Assembly (NCBI GenBank): GCA_963774455.1
Contig: CAVZFD010000004.1
Span: forward strand, 682,001-746,000
Length of the DNA: 64,000 nucleotides
From: DATFVA01 sp963774455
GTDB lineage: Bacteria; Bacteroidota; Ignavibacteria; Ignavibacteriales; Ignavibacteriaceae
Reading direction: 5' to 3'
This document shows positions 15,824-24,616 of this stretch, in pieces. Below the pieces are notes generated by a model. That model was not told where the DNA came from. It saw only the letters and a list, made by a program, of their open reading frames with translations, and ran no database searches. The stretch's first letter is position 1, and each line of letters starts with the position of its first letter. Both the position numbers and the translations under genes were made by a program.

Positions 15824-18800
15824 ATGCAAAATACGTCCGGTAAAACAGGATTTACTAACAGGGAAGATTACCTCCTAAAAATTATCGAAAACGCTCCTGT
15901 CGGCATTCTGACTTTCACAGCCGACTGGGAAATCGACTTTGTGAATGAAAATTACTCCAGGTACGGTGTACTTTACAGCATTGATACCTTTTCACTGAAA
16001 GGATTAAATATCCTTGATCAGGATCTTTTTCCTGGAGTAAGTATAAAAGAGGAGATGCTCGAGTTACAGGAAGGTTATTCTTTTGAAAAAGAGATAAGAC
16101 ATATTCCTGCATCTGCGCAGGGAGTCATTTCTCTTTTTATCAAGGCCTCGCCGGTATTTATTGCGGGGCAGTTCAGCGGCGGCATACTGATCATCGAGGA
16201 TATTAAGACTTTGAAGCAGTCGGAAGAAGATGATCTTCAGTTAGCAGGAACTATAAATAAAATTGCCGACCGGTTTTATGATCTTTTTCTGATTATCGAC
16301 ACAGAGAGGCAGATTAAGTATATATCAGGAAAAGATTATGACAAGTTCATTTCCCCGGAGCAATTCCTAAGCAACAAACCGCTGTCTGAGATCTTTCCGA
16401 AGGAGGTTCTTAATAAACTGGGACCCGCAATTTCCACCTCAATCGAAAACCGGGCTTCCGAAGAATTACCCCTTGAAATAAAAACACACGAACAGAAATT
16501 TTCTTACAACTGCAGGATATTTCCATACCAGTCGAAGCACCGGCAGATCAAATTCATTTATCTCTTTTTTGAAAACACGACGAGTCTGCAGAAGGAAGTT
16601 ACGCGTCTCCGCGATGAATCGGAGGAACTGGATGCTTACACTACAGCAGTAAAAAACATTAACCAGCCCATATTAACAACGGGACCTGAAGGAAACGTAA
16701 AATTCTTCAATGATGCAGCACGAAAATGCTTTAATGCATCTTCCGAATCATACGGCAAGTTTGTCGGCGATATTATCGGACAATTCGATAAATCCTATTT
16801 CAATAAAATAACAGAAGAGCTGGAGAAATCCGGGAACTGGAAAACAAATTTGTCCGTTTTCAAAGAGAGCAAACAAAAAGAAACCTATGAGGTTAAGTTT
16901 GCAGCAACTCAGAACCCTGCCCATCCTATCATTGTCAGCTGCACAGATATAACAGACCAGGCCATCTTCGAGTTAAAACTGAAATCCTCCGAGGAAACCT
17001 TCAGGACAATAATCAACCAGGCCGGCGAGCTCATTTGTTCTATGGATACCGGCGGGGATATATTTTATGCAAATAACATCTTCTGTGAAAAGCTCGGATA
17101 TTCAATTGAAGAGGTACTTGAACAGAATATAACAAGGTTCATCTCACCCGATTACCTTTCATCGAACGTTTTTGAGTTAAGTCTTTTCGATCAGAAAAAA
17201 ACAAAAGTTGAACTGCCGTTAACAGACAGCAGGGGGAACAGGATTCCGTCACTTGCATGGTTCACTTCATCTATTAATGAAAAGACCAGGAAGAAGTTTT
17301 ATACTATTTATCTCCTTGATGTATCGGACAAACAGCAGGCGGATAAAAAGCTTGAGTTATATAATTCACTGTTTGAATCCGTCAGCGATGGTATAGCCCT
17401 TGCGAGTCAGGGCAAAATAACTTTATGCAACGATTCTTTTGCTGAAATATTCGGGTACAGGAACGGTGTAGAGCTGACAGGACAACAGGTACTTGATCTT
17501 GTATTCAACGATGATATCCTCAAGGTGGCTGAATACCTTCAGCTTCTGGAAATGAACAAATTTGCACCAGGAAGATTTGAGTTCCTCGGCAGGAAGAAAG
17601 ACAATACACGATTTTATGCTGAGATTTCCTCCTCCAGGTTTGTGCAGGATCAGAAAACCTACCTCGTGTTTGTAACCAGGGATGTTACTGAAAGGAAAAG
17701 AGCGCAGCAAGCCATCAGGGAATCAGAGGAAAAATACAGGAACATAACCGAAAACATAGATGACTTCCTTTATACTTTTGAAAGAACCGGAAAAATTCTC
17801 CGTCCTGTTTTTTACACTTCCTCAGTAGAAAGGATTACGGGCTACTCACAAGCTGAATTTCTGACCGATTCACGATTGATACTTAAGATCGTACATCCTG
17901 ATGATTTTGAAGAAGCAAAAAAGCAACTTAAAAAATTACTGAAAAGCAGAGTACAGAATTCTTCGGAGTTCGAGTTAAGGATAATAAACAAGCTGGGCAA
18001 TATTGTCTGGGTACGAAATAAGATTAACCTTGTGCGGTCGGCTGATGGTATAATAGTAAAAGTTTATGGTTTGATAAGCGACATTACTCTCAGGAAGATG
18101 GCACAGGATGAGTTAAAGAAATCAACTGACAACCTGATCAAGCTAAATGAAACCAAGGACCGTTTCATCTCAATCATTTCTCATGATCTGAGGACTCCTT
18201 TCAGTTCAATTCTCGGCTTTACCGATCTTTTGCTTAATGATGAGGGACTTAACGAAGAGGAGAAACGTCAGTATATTGAATTTATACGCGAGTCGTCACA
18301 GTCAATGCTTCTGCTCGTAAACTCTCTGTTAGACTGGACACGCTTACAAACAGGCAGGATAAAATTTGAACCTGAAAAATCTCATGCTAATAAGATTATT
18401 GAGAACTCAATTAATACTTTAATCGGAACTGCAATACAGAAAAACATTCATGTCAGTTCTGATGTTGAAGATGACCTATATGTTTTTGCTGATAAAGGTC
18501 TGCTGCTGCAGGTATTCAATAATTTAATTTCGAATTCCATCAAGTTTACAAAAAGCGGCGGAAGCATAACCATCCTGGGGAGACCGGCAGAACAGATGAG
18601 ATTTTATGAATTCAGAGTGAAAGATACAGGTACCGGAATTAAGAGGGAAAACCTTGATAAGCTTTTTAATGTGGATACAAAGTTTTCTTCCGAAGGAACC
18701 GCGGGCGAAAAGGGTACAGGACTTGGTCTTTCACTAGTGAAAGAAATAATTGAAAAACATGGTGGAGAGATCCATGTGGAGAGTGTATACGGGACCGGTA

Positions 18801-19216
18801 CTGAATTTATATTTACAATTCCTGTTGCTTCATCTGTAATACTTCTTGTTGACGACAGCAGAACCGACCGACTGCTGTACTCAAAGATACTTAAGAGTAT
18901 CACCCCTGATTACACAGTTGATATTGCATCAAATGGTAAAGAAGCCCTCGGGAAGATACTTGATTTCCCTCCGGCGATAGTTATTACAGATCATAAGATG
19001 CCTGTAATGGACGGGTACGAGTTTGTCAAGGAGCTTAAGAAACTTGAGATGAAGGGTAAACCGCCTGTTATGGTGCTCAGCAGCGATATCGACAGGCAGA
19101 TAATTGCCGATTATAATGAACTGGGTATTGAATTTGTTTTTTCCAAACCAGTAAACCTCACCAGCTTCAAACAGGCTGTAGAAAAGACAATTCGCAAGGG
19201 TATTTCCGGATCATAA
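15824..19216 (+). CDS. Multi-PAS hybrid sensor histidine kinase with C-terminal receiver
   Basis: A 1130-residue soluble kinase with no signal peptide or membrane helix, so it senses an internal signal. About six PAS-like domains fill residues 15-765. They are marked by segments such as NAPVGILTFTADWEIDF, CSMDTGGDIFYANN and ERITGYSQAEFL. HisKA follows with phosphoacceptor His787 in IISHDLRTPF, then the HATPase domain with its N box around NLISNSIKFTKSGG and GTGLGLSLV. A receiver domain (about 1008-1126) with Asp1056 in VITDHKMPVMDG ends the protein. The last receiver suggests a phosphorelay, but no Hpt or output regulator lies nearby. It is an orphan kinase transcribed alone. Ligands of the PAS domains cannot be read. 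Confidence 0.93.
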   Translation: MQNTSGKTGFTNREDYLLKIIENAPVGILTFTADWEIDFVNENYSRYGVLYSIDTFSLKGLNILDQDLFPGVSIKEEMLELQEGYSFEKEIRHIPASAQGVISLFIKASPVFIAGQFSGGILIIEDIKTLKQSEEDDLQLAGTINKIADRFYDLFLIIDTERQIKYISGKDYDKFISPEQFLSNKPLSEIFPKEVLNKLGPAISTSIENRASEELPLEIKTHEQKFSYNCRIFPYQSKHRQIKFIYLFFENTTSLQKEVTRLRDESEELDAYTTAVKNINQPILTTGPEGNVKFFNDAARKCFNASSESYGKFVGDIIGQFDKSYFNKITEELEKSGNWKTNLSVFKESKQKETYEVKFAATQNPAHPIIVSCTDITDQAIFELKLKSSEETFRTIINQAGELICSMDTGGDIFYANNIFCEKLGYSIEEVLEQNITRFISPDYLSSNVFELSLFDQKKTKVELPLTDSRGNRIPSLAWFTSSINEKTRKKFYTIYLLDVSDKQQADKKLELYNSLFESVSDGIALASQGKITLCNDSFAEIFGYRNGVELTGQQVLDLVFNDDILKVAEYLQLLEMNKFAPGRFEFLGRKKDNTRFYAEISSSRFVQDQKTYLVFVTRDVTERKRAQQAIRESEEKYRNITENIDDFLYTFERTGKILRPVFYTSSVERITGYSQAEFLTDSRLILKIVHPDDFEEAKKQLKKLLKSRVQNSSEFELRIINKLGNIVWVRNKINLVRSADGIIVKVYGLISDITLRKMAQDELKKSTDNLIKLNETKDRFISIISHDLRTPFSSILGFTDLLLNDEGLNEEEKRQYIEFIRESSQSMLLLVNSLLDWTRLQTGRIKFEPEKSHANKIIENSINTLIGTAIQKNIHVSSDVEDDLYVFADKGLLLQVFNNLISNSIKFTKSGGSITILGRPAEQMRFYEFRVKDTGTGIKRENLDKLFNVDTKFSSEGTAGEKGTGLGLSLVKEIIEKHGGEIHVESVYGTGTEFIFTIPVASSVILLVDDSRTDRLLYSKILKSITPDYTVDIASNGKEALGKILDFPPAIVITDHKMPVMDGYEFVKELKKLEMKGKPPVMVLSSDIDRQIIADYNELGIEFVFSKPVNLTSFKQAVEKTIRKGISGS

Positions 19217-19293
19217 GTTCTACACTGATACAAAGTCAGTAAGGATGCGGAATTCATTGACAGAAAACCGGAGAAGCATCGATTCCTGTGATG

Positions 19294-21078
19294 TCAGGTG
19301 GCTGAGAGTCTGGATTTTAGTTCTTTAAGTTCCTGTTTAAGCTCAGCAGGCAGCCTGTTTCCGAACTGCTTATTATAATTCTCCATCTCCTCTGCCTCCT
19401 CACACCATTCATCTTTATCAATTGAAAGGATCGTCTCAAGATTTTTATCGTGTATCTCAAGTCCGGAAAGGTCAAGTGACTTCTTCGTTGGAAGATAACC
19501 GACTGCTGTCTTTTTAGCATCTGCAGTACCATCGCAGCGTCCGAATATCCATTTTATTACCCTGATATTATCTCCGAAACCAGGCCAGAGAAATTTTCCC
19601 TTCTCATCTTTTCTAAACCAGTTTACATAAAAGATTTTAGGAAGCTTATCATCAGCAGTCTTTTTTCCCATCTCCAGCCAGTGATTAAAATAATCACCCA
19701 TATTATATCCGCAGAAGGGGAGCATAGCGAACGGATCGTGTCTTATTTTTCCCACTACCCCCACAGCGGCGGCTGTCATCTCTGAAGAAACCGCGGAGCC
19801 CATAAATGTACCATGCTGCCAGTTAAAAGCCTGGTAAACCAAGGGAACAGTGGTTGATCTTCGCCCGCCGAAAATTATTGCAGAGATAGGAACACCTTCC
19901 GGGTTCTCCCAGTCGGGATCAACAACGGGGCACTGGGAAGTGGGTGCAGTAAACCTGGAGTTAGGGTGAGCGGCATTCTCATCTGATTCAGGAGTCCATT
20001 CATGTCCCAGCCAGTTCAGCAGCTTGGGGGGTTTCTGTTTAGTCATTCCCTCCCACCATATATCAGCATCGGGAGTTAATGCGGTATTAGTAAAAATTGA
20101 ATTCCTCTCCATGGTGAGCATAGCGTTAGGATTCGTATCCATCGATGTACCGGGCGCAACACCAAAAAAGCCGGCCTCGGGGTTAATTGCATAAAGTCGT
20201 CCGTCCTTACCGAATTTCATCCAGGCAATATCATCTCCCACCGTTTCAACCTTCCAGCCGGGCAGGGTTGGAGTAAGCATCGCAAGGTTAGTTTTTCCGC
20301 AGGCACTCGGGAATGCACCTGCTATATATTTCTTCTGTCCTTCAGGGTTAGTAATTCCCACAATGAGCATATGCTCTGCGAGCCAGCCCTGTTTTTGAGC
20401 CATGAAAGATGCAATTCTTAAAGCGAAACATTTTTTACCAAGCAGAGCATTTCCGCCGTACCCGCTTCCATAAGACCAGATGCTCTTTTCTTCAGGGAAA
20501 TGGACGATATATTTAGTTTTATTGCATGGCCATGGAACGTCCTGCACACCATCGGTTAAAGGCATTCCTACAGAGTGCAGGCATTGCACAAAGCTGCCGT
20601 CGCCCAATATATCAAGTACCCGTCGGCCTATCCGTGTCATAATTTTCATGTTACAAACCACGTAGGGAGAATCGGTAAGCTGAACTCCGATGTGCGAAAT
20701 ATTGGAGCCGAGGGGACCCATACTGAAAGGAATAACATACATCGTTCTTCCTATCATACATCCATCAAATAATCCTTTAAGTGTTTCCTTCATCTTTGCA
20801 GGATCCTCCCAGTTGTTGGTAGGGCCTGCATCAATTTCTTTTTCAGTGCATATGAAAGTGCGGTCCTCGACTCGTGCAACATCTGAAGGATCGGAATGAC
20901 AGAAATAGCTATTGGGTCTTAAGTTCTCATCCAGTTTTGTAAACGTGCCGCTCTCAACAAGTTTTTGAGCCATCGCGCTATATTCTTCATCCGAACCGTT
21001 GCACCAGTAGATAGAATCGGGCTGACACATATCAGCCATCTTATTTACCCAATCATTTAATTTTTTATTCTGAACCAT
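19294..21078 (-). CDS. pckG: Phosphoenolpyruvate carboxykinase (GTP)
   Basis: This enzyme interconverts oxaloacetate and phosphoenolpyruvate with GTP/GDP, at the entry to gluconeogenesis or as an anaplerotic reaction in the cytoplasm. The 594-residue length is standard for the GTP-dependent class. The P-loop with the reactive cysteine is visible as AFPSACGKTNLAM, and the substrate region PFSMGPLGS and the metal/nucleotide segment GDDIAWM are in the expected order. The C-terminal nucleotide pocket includes PGFGDNIRV. It is a single gene with its own upstream region; the divergent neighbour is a permease. The ATG at 21078 is preceded by GGGAAAGGAAA on the coding strand. Confidence 0.97.
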   Translation of the reverse strand: MVQNKKLNDWVNKMADMCQPDSIYWCNGSDEEYSAMAQKLVESGTFTKLDENLRPNSYFCHSDPSDVARVEDRTFICTEKEIDAGPTNNWEDPAKMKETLKGLFDGCMIGRTMYVIPFSMGPLGSNISHIGVQLTDSPYVVCNMKIMTRIGRRVLDILGDGSFVQCLHSVGMPLTDGVQDVPWPCNKTKYIVHFPEEKSIWSYGSGYGGNALLGKKCFALRIASFMAQKQGWLAEHMLIVGITNPEGQKKYIAGAFPSACGKTNLAMLTPTLPGWKVETVGDDIAWMKFGKDGRLYAINPEAGFFGVAPGTSMDTNPNAMLTMERNSIFTNTALTPDADIWWEGMTKQKPPKLLNWLGHEWTPESDENAAHPNSRFTAPTSQCPVVDPDWENPEGVPISAIIFGGRRSTTVPLVYQAFNWQHGTFMGSAVSSEMTAAAVGVVGKIRHDPFAMLPFCGYNMGDYFNHWLEMGKKTADDKLPKIFYVNWFRKDEKGKFLWPGFGDNIRVIKWIFGRCDGTADAKKTAVGYLPTKKSLDLSGLEIHDKNLETILSIDKDEWCEEAEEMENYNKQFGNRLPAELKQELKELKSRLSAT

Positions 21079-21280
21079 AAATTTCCTTTCCCAAAACTTA
21101 TCAGGATAAAAAACAGGGAGTCCTTTCCGGGAAGCCTGTTGTCCGTAAGTCTTTTTATTATTTGATTCTATTGAATATTTAAAGATAATATTTCAGTCTC
21201 TGGCTACAAAATTTTATTCGGATGAATTCGATTAAAACACCCTGAATGCAAAAATTTATTAAATTTGCTCCACTATTATT

Positions 21281-22066
21281 ATGAGCAAAGGCAATATGCT
21301 CCTTTTTCTGCGGTACATCGGTAATAAGGCATTAAAGTTTTTCGGAGAGATGGGACAGGTTTCCCAGCTTTTCTGGGGTATAATAAGAAGCTTCCCTTCC
21401 ATTCCCAGGAGTAGAAAGTTAATTTTCTATCAGATGGAGCATATCGGCGTCAACTCCCTGCCGCTTGTACTTATTATAGCCGTTTTTACGGGGGCAGTAG
21501 CCGCGTGGCAGGCAGCGTATCAGCTGAAGGGCGTTGCCCCGATGTCATTTCTTGGTGCCGCCACAAGCAGGGCGATAGTTACGGAGCTTGGACCGGTATT
21601 AACCGGCATAGTGATTGCCGGTCGTGTGGGAGCCTCAATAGCAGCCGAACTGGGAACGATGAAAGTTACAGAACAAATTGATGCTCTTGAAACAATGGCT
21701 ATCAGTCCTATACGGTATCTCGCAATGCCCCGATTTCTTGCAGCCGTTCTAATGATGCCGCTCCTGGTGACGTTCGCAAATGTACTAGCTGTTTTGGGTG
21801 CATATATCGTGTCAAATTATTTTCTGGATGTTTCATACGCAGTTTTCTTCACTTCGGTCAAGAGGTTTTTCGTGATACAGGATTTTATAGCGGGATTAAT
21901 AAAAACCATTGTTTTCGGGGGAGTAACCTCGCTGATGGGCTGTCACATCGGTTTCAGAACGGAGGGCGGAGCAGAAGGTGTAGGACAATCGACTATCAGG
22001 TCATTCGTAATGTCGGCCGCCCTGATACTGATCCTTGACTACATACTCTGGATGCTGATATTTTAG
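21281..22066 (+). CDS. mlaE: MlaE-family ABC transporter permease
   Basis: A 261-residue membrane permease of the MlaE/YrbE family, which moves phospholipids between the inner and outer membranes. Five to six helices are visible, with the conserved ATSRAIVTELGPVLTGIVIAG and GTMKVTEQIDALE motifs of the family. Normally the ATPase (MlaF) and the MCE-domain protein (MlaD) follow, but here the next gene is ilvE after a hairpin, so the partners must be elsewhere or the operon has been split. The ATG at 21281 has no obvious ribosome-binding site. The role in outer-membrane lipid asymmetry is inferred from the family. Confidence 0.9.
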   Translation: MSKGNMLLFLRYIGNKALKFFGEMGQVSQLFWGIIRSFPSIPRSRKLIFYQMEHIGVNSLPLVLIIAVFTGAVAAWQAAYQLKGVAPMSFLGAATSRAIVTELGPVLTGIVIAGRVGASIAAELGTMKVTEQIDALETMAISPIRYLAMPRFLAAVLMMPLLVTFANVLAVLGAYIVSNYFLDVSYAVFFTSVKRFFVIQDFIAGLIKTIVFGGVTSLMGCHIGFRTEGGAEGVGQSTIRSFVMSAALILILDYILWMLIF

Positions 22067-22176
22067 CAGCAGCGGGTATCTGAGTTCCACGTCATACCTC
22101 ATTTATAAATTTGAACTTATATTCATTCCAATATCATTTTATTTGTTCATCAGGCTACCGGTATGAATCAATTCAA

Positions 22177-22203
22177 AAATGCCCCGTAGCCCACCGGGCA
22201 TTT
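22177..22203 (+). terminator. Probable terminator after the MlaE-type gene
   Basis: AAATGCCC (22177-22184) pairs with GGGCATTT (22196-22203) around an 11-base loop and is followed by a T-rich run (CTGTTTAATTTTT). It lies between the permease and ilvE genes and would separate their transcripts. Confidence 0.5.
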
Positions 22204-22268
22204 CTGTTTAATTTTTCGATAAATTTATGTATAATTGACAAATTTATTTTATTAATTAGGTGCCTGCC

Positions 22269-23345
22269 ATGGATAAAATTACTTATCATATAAAAGAAAG
22301 GGCTGAGAAAGTTGTTCTGCCCGATAACCCTGGTTTTGGAGTTATATTTACTGACCATGTTTTTCAAATGGATTATAATCCGAAGCAAGGCTGGCACGAT
22401 CCTGTAATAAAACCTCTCGAAGATCTTTCCATTCATCCATCTACAATGTTCATTCATTATGGACAAGCAGTTTTCGAAGGACTGAAAGTATACAAGACTG
22501 AGAATGGCGATGTTGCTATATTCCGCCCCGATGAACATTTTAAAAGACTAAACAGATCATCCAAAAGAATATGCATCCCTGAAGTAGATGAAAAGTTCAT
22601 GCTCCACGCTCTGAAGGAACTGGTTACAATAGAGCAGAACTGGATCCCATCGAAACGAGGTGAGTCGCTTTATATCAGGCCATTTATATTCGGTACAGAT
22701 GAAATCCTGGGTGTTCGTCCTTCAACCACATACAGACTGGTTATATTACTTTCACCGGTAGGAGCATACTATCCCGAAGGTTTTAAACCTGTTAAAATTC
22801 TCGTTCAGGACGATTATGTAAGAGCGGTAAGAAAAGGTCTTGGTGAATGCAAAACTCCCGCAAACTATGCTGCAAGTCTTCTGGCTGCACAGCTGGCAAG
22901 GGAACAGGGTTTTACACAAGTATTGTGGCTCGACGGGGTTGAGCAGAAGTATATTGAAGAAGTAGGAACGATGAATATATTTGTAAGGTTTAAGAATGAG
23001 ATCGCAACTCCCAAACTAACCGGAAGTATACTTCCCGGCATAACAAGAAAGTCTGTTCTTCAGATACTAAACGACTGGGAAATGAAAGTATCTGAACGAC
23101 TTATCCCTATGCAGGAAGTTATCGATGAGTACAGCAAAGGCAATGTACTCGGCGTTTTCGGTACAGGAACGGCAGCTGTCATTTCGATGGTTGGGTTAGT
23201 TAAGTATAAAGATCTTGAAATGAACTTCACCGATGACGGTTTTGCACTGAAACTTTTCAATGAAATCACGTCCATTCAGTACGGTTCTAAACCTGATCGT
23301 TACAACTGGCTGACTTACCTGGAAAAAAAACAGGTTGAAGTCTGA
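22269..23345 (+). CDS. ilvE: Branched-chain amino acid aminotransferase
   Basis: A PLP-dependent class IV aminotransferase of about 358 residues, the usual length of type II enzymes. It catalyses the last step of leucine, isoleucine and valine synthesis with glutamate as donor. Lys195 in GECKTPANYAAS is the likely PLP-binding lysine; EEVGTMNIFV and GTGTAAVIS are the other cofactor motifs. I chose ATG 22269; an in-frame GTG at 22260 would add three residues. A TATAAT box at 22230-22235 may be its -10, without a convincing -35. A strong terminator follows at 23375. Confidence 0.95.
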   Translation: MDKITYHIKERAEKVVLPDNPGFGVIFTDHVFQMDYNPKQGWHDPVIKPLEDLSIHPSTMFIHYGQAVFEGLKVYKTENGDVAIFRPDEHFKRLNRSSKRICIPEVDEKFMLHALKELVTIEQNWIPSKRGESLYIRPFIFGTDEILGVRPSTTYRLVILLSPVGAYYPEGFKPVKILVQDDYVRAVRKGLGECKTPANYAASLLAAQLAREQGFTQVLWLDGVEQKYIEEVGTMNIFVRFKNEIATPKLTGSILPGITRKSVLQILNDWEMKVSERLIPMQEVIDEYSKGNVLGVFGTGTAAVISMVGLVKYKDLEMNFTDDGFALKLFNEITSIQYGSKPDRYNWLTYLEKKQVEV

Positions 23346-23374
23346 TTTTAAGATAGAATCCCTTCTTTTATAGT

Positions 23375-23404
23375 AAAGGCTGCCCGGAAAGGCAGCCTTT
23401 TTTT
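23375..23404 (+). terminator. Rho-independent terminator after ilvE
   Basis: A perfect 10-base-pair stem (AAAGGCTGCC and GGCAGCCTTT) with a 6-base loop CGGAAA is followed by a run of T. It lies 30 bases after the ilvE stop. Confidence 0.93.
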
Positions 23405-23649
23405 ATGTAAAAGAATCACATCCTTAATGAAACCCGACGATTTATGCTTGTCGTTCTAACGGCATTAACACTTACTAAATGCGCACTAATTCCGCACTAA
23501 ATGCGCACTAAATGCGCTTAACCTACCCTATATCAGGCGCATCTAGCTGGAATTCATCCTTGATACAGCTATTGCCTGCAGGTTCTTGCGTCTCGATCTG
23601 TATTATATAGCACTAATTGAAAAATTATTAAAAAAAAATTCGGTTCCTC
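23405..23649. other. Intergenic region upstream of lexA
   Basis: This stretch between the ilvE terminator and the lexA promoter codes for nothing recognisable. It contains the 11-base tandem repeat at 23474-23517 and one further GCACTAAT near 23610. The same GCACT word forms half-sites of the lexA operators, so the region may contribute to regulation of the downstream operon; that is inference. Confidence 0.45.
23474..23517 (+). repeat. Four tandem 11-base repeats upstream of lexA
   Basis: The unit ACTAAATGCGC occurs four times in direct tandem, the second copy diverged to ACTAATTCCGC. Every junction reproduces the word GCACTA at an 11-base interval, about one helical turn. The array lies about 130 bases upstream of the lexA promoter. 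It has no spacers and is too short to be a CRISPR. Confidence 0.85.
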
Positions 23650-23678
23650 TTGACAAGTGCTCATATGTACACTATATT
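23650..23678 (+). promoter_or_regulatory. lexA promoter
   Basis: TTGACA at 23650-23655, a 17-base spacer and TATATT at 23673-23678 form a near-perfect sigma-70 promoter. Transcription should begin close to 23685, only about 17 bases before the ATG, and no Shine-Dalgarno sequence is visible. The spacer is occupied by operator 1. Confidence 0.9.
23656..23673. promoter_or_regulatory. Probable LexA operator 1
   Basis: The 18-base imperfect palindrome AGTGCTCATATGTACACT fits AGTG-N10-CACT and fills the space between the -35 and -10 boxes of lexA. A repressor here would block polymerase. A second site of the same form lies at 23682. Confidence 0.75.
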
Positions 23679-23681
23679 AGC

Positions 23682-23699
23682 AGTGAACAATTGAGCACT
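23682..23699. promoter_or_regulatory. Probable LexA operator 2
   Basis: AGTGAACAATTGAGCACT is a second AGTG-N10-CACT palindrome. It overlaps the expected transcription start and ends two bases before the lexA ATG. Paired sites 26 bases apart suggest tight or cooperative autoregulation. The sequence differs from both the E. coli CTG-N10-CAG and the Gram-positive GAAC-N4-GTTC boxes. Confidence 0.75.
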
Positions 23700-23701
23700 A
23701 T

Positions 23702-24340
23702 ATGAAAAATGAATTAACAGATCGTCAGCAGGAAATCTTAAACTTCATCCATCAATTCAGAGATGAGAACGGTTATCCTCCAACTCTGCGCGAAATCGGC
23801 CGGAGATTTTCAATCTCCTCAACTTTCGGGGTTAAGAGACATCTTGACGCCCTGGTAAAAAAAGGGTATCTGAATATAGAAAGCAACGCCAGCAGGGGAA
23901 TATCAATTGTGAAGGAGGATCCGTCCGGGATTGAAGAAGTCAGGAATGACAGTTACCGCCGGATCCCTATAGTCGGCCGTGTTGCTGCCGGTTCGCCAAT
24001 TCTTGCCATTGAAAATATAGAAGGAAGTGTCGTTATAGATTCTACGTTTATGAAGAAGTCGCAGGATTGTTTTGCACTTAAAGTCAAAGGCGACAGTATG
24101 GTTAACGCCGGAATATTCGAAAATGACCTTGTGATCGTCACCCCGCGCAATGAGGCTATTAATGGTGATATTGTTGTGGCAATGCTTGAGGATGAGGTTA
24201 CTGTTAAGACATTTGAGCAGAAAAATAACCAGGTTAGACTTCTTCCACAGAATGATAATTATCAACCTATTGAAGTGGATAAATCAAAAGAATTTAAAAT
24301 AGTAGGTAAAGTCACCGGTGTTGTCCGGTGGTTAAATTAA
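23702..24340 (+). CDS. lexA: LexA repressor (SOS regulator)
   Basis: LexA represses DNA-damage genes and is inactivated by RecA-stimulated self-cleavage. The 212 residues comprise an N-terminal winged helix-turn-helix (1-70, with PPTLREIGRRF) and a C-terminal S24 peptidase-like domain. The scissile bond is Ala96-Gly97 in VGRVAAGSP; the catalytic pair is Ser132 in GDSMVNAGI and Lys169 in VTVKTFE. It is the first gene of a three-gene operon: the WYL-like gene starts 14 bases after the stop and the nuclease-like gene follows 13 bases after that. The two upstream palindromes indicate autoregulation. All key residues are intact. Confidence 0.97.
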   Translation: MKNELTDRQQEILNFIHQFRDENGYPPTLREIGRRFSISSTFGVKRHLDALVKKGYLNIESNASRGISIVKEDPSGIEEVRNDSYRRIPIVGRVAAGSPILAIENIEGSVVIDSTFMKKSQDCFALKVKGDSMVNAGIFENDLVIVTPRNEAINGDIVVAMLEDEVTVKTFEQKNNQVRLLPQNDNYQPIEVDKSKEFKIVGKVTGVVRWLN

Positions 24341-24354
24341 AAAGGAGTCAGGAA

Positions 24355-24603
24355 ATGAAATCCCAGCTTTTTACATCTGCCATAAAAAACAGGAATCGTG
24401 TAAGATTCCTATATCAGTTAAATGAAGTTGTACTTGATCCTTACTATATAACACGTGAAAGAAACGGCAAAATGGTGATATACGGAAGAACCAACAATTC
24501 GAGTGAGATACGAAAATTTGAATATGAAAGGATCGCAAATATCAGGATACTAAAAACCATGAGATTTTCACCAATAATTCCTTTAATGCCAAGAGCAGTT
24601 TAA
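24355..24603 (+). CDS. Stand-alone WYL-like protein in the lexA operon
   Basis: An 82-residue protein that reads like a single WYL module without its usual helix-turn-helix. An N-terminal helix (TSAIKNRNRVRFLYQ) is followed by strands VVLDPYYITRERNGK and MVIYGRTNNSSEIRKF, then the EYERIANIRIL segment corresponding to the RI motif that ends WYL domains. WYL domains act as ligand-sensing parts of regulators of DNA repair and phage defence and can bind nucleic acid. I chose ATG 24355, which has AAAGGAG nine bases upstream, over an upstream in-frame start overlapping lexA. The gene is expected to be LexA-controlled. Domain assignment is by pattern only. Confidence 0.7.
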   Translation: MKSQLFTSAIKNRNRVRFLYQLNEVVLDPYYITRERNGKMVIYGRTNNSSEIRKFEYERIANIRILKTMRFSPIIPLMPRAV

Positions 24604-24616
24604 GGAGGTTAAAAAG

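Noticed and set aside
22235..22240. TTGACA just before ilvE as a -35 box
   Set aside because: No -10 box lies 16-18 bases downstream; that position falls at the start codon.
22173..22538. A 121-codon minus-strand frame over the start of ilvE
   Set aside because: It overlaps the start of a clear conserved gene and reads as random sequence.
23474..23517. CRISPR array
   Set aside because: The repeats are 11 bases, directly adjacent and without spacers; no cas gene is present.
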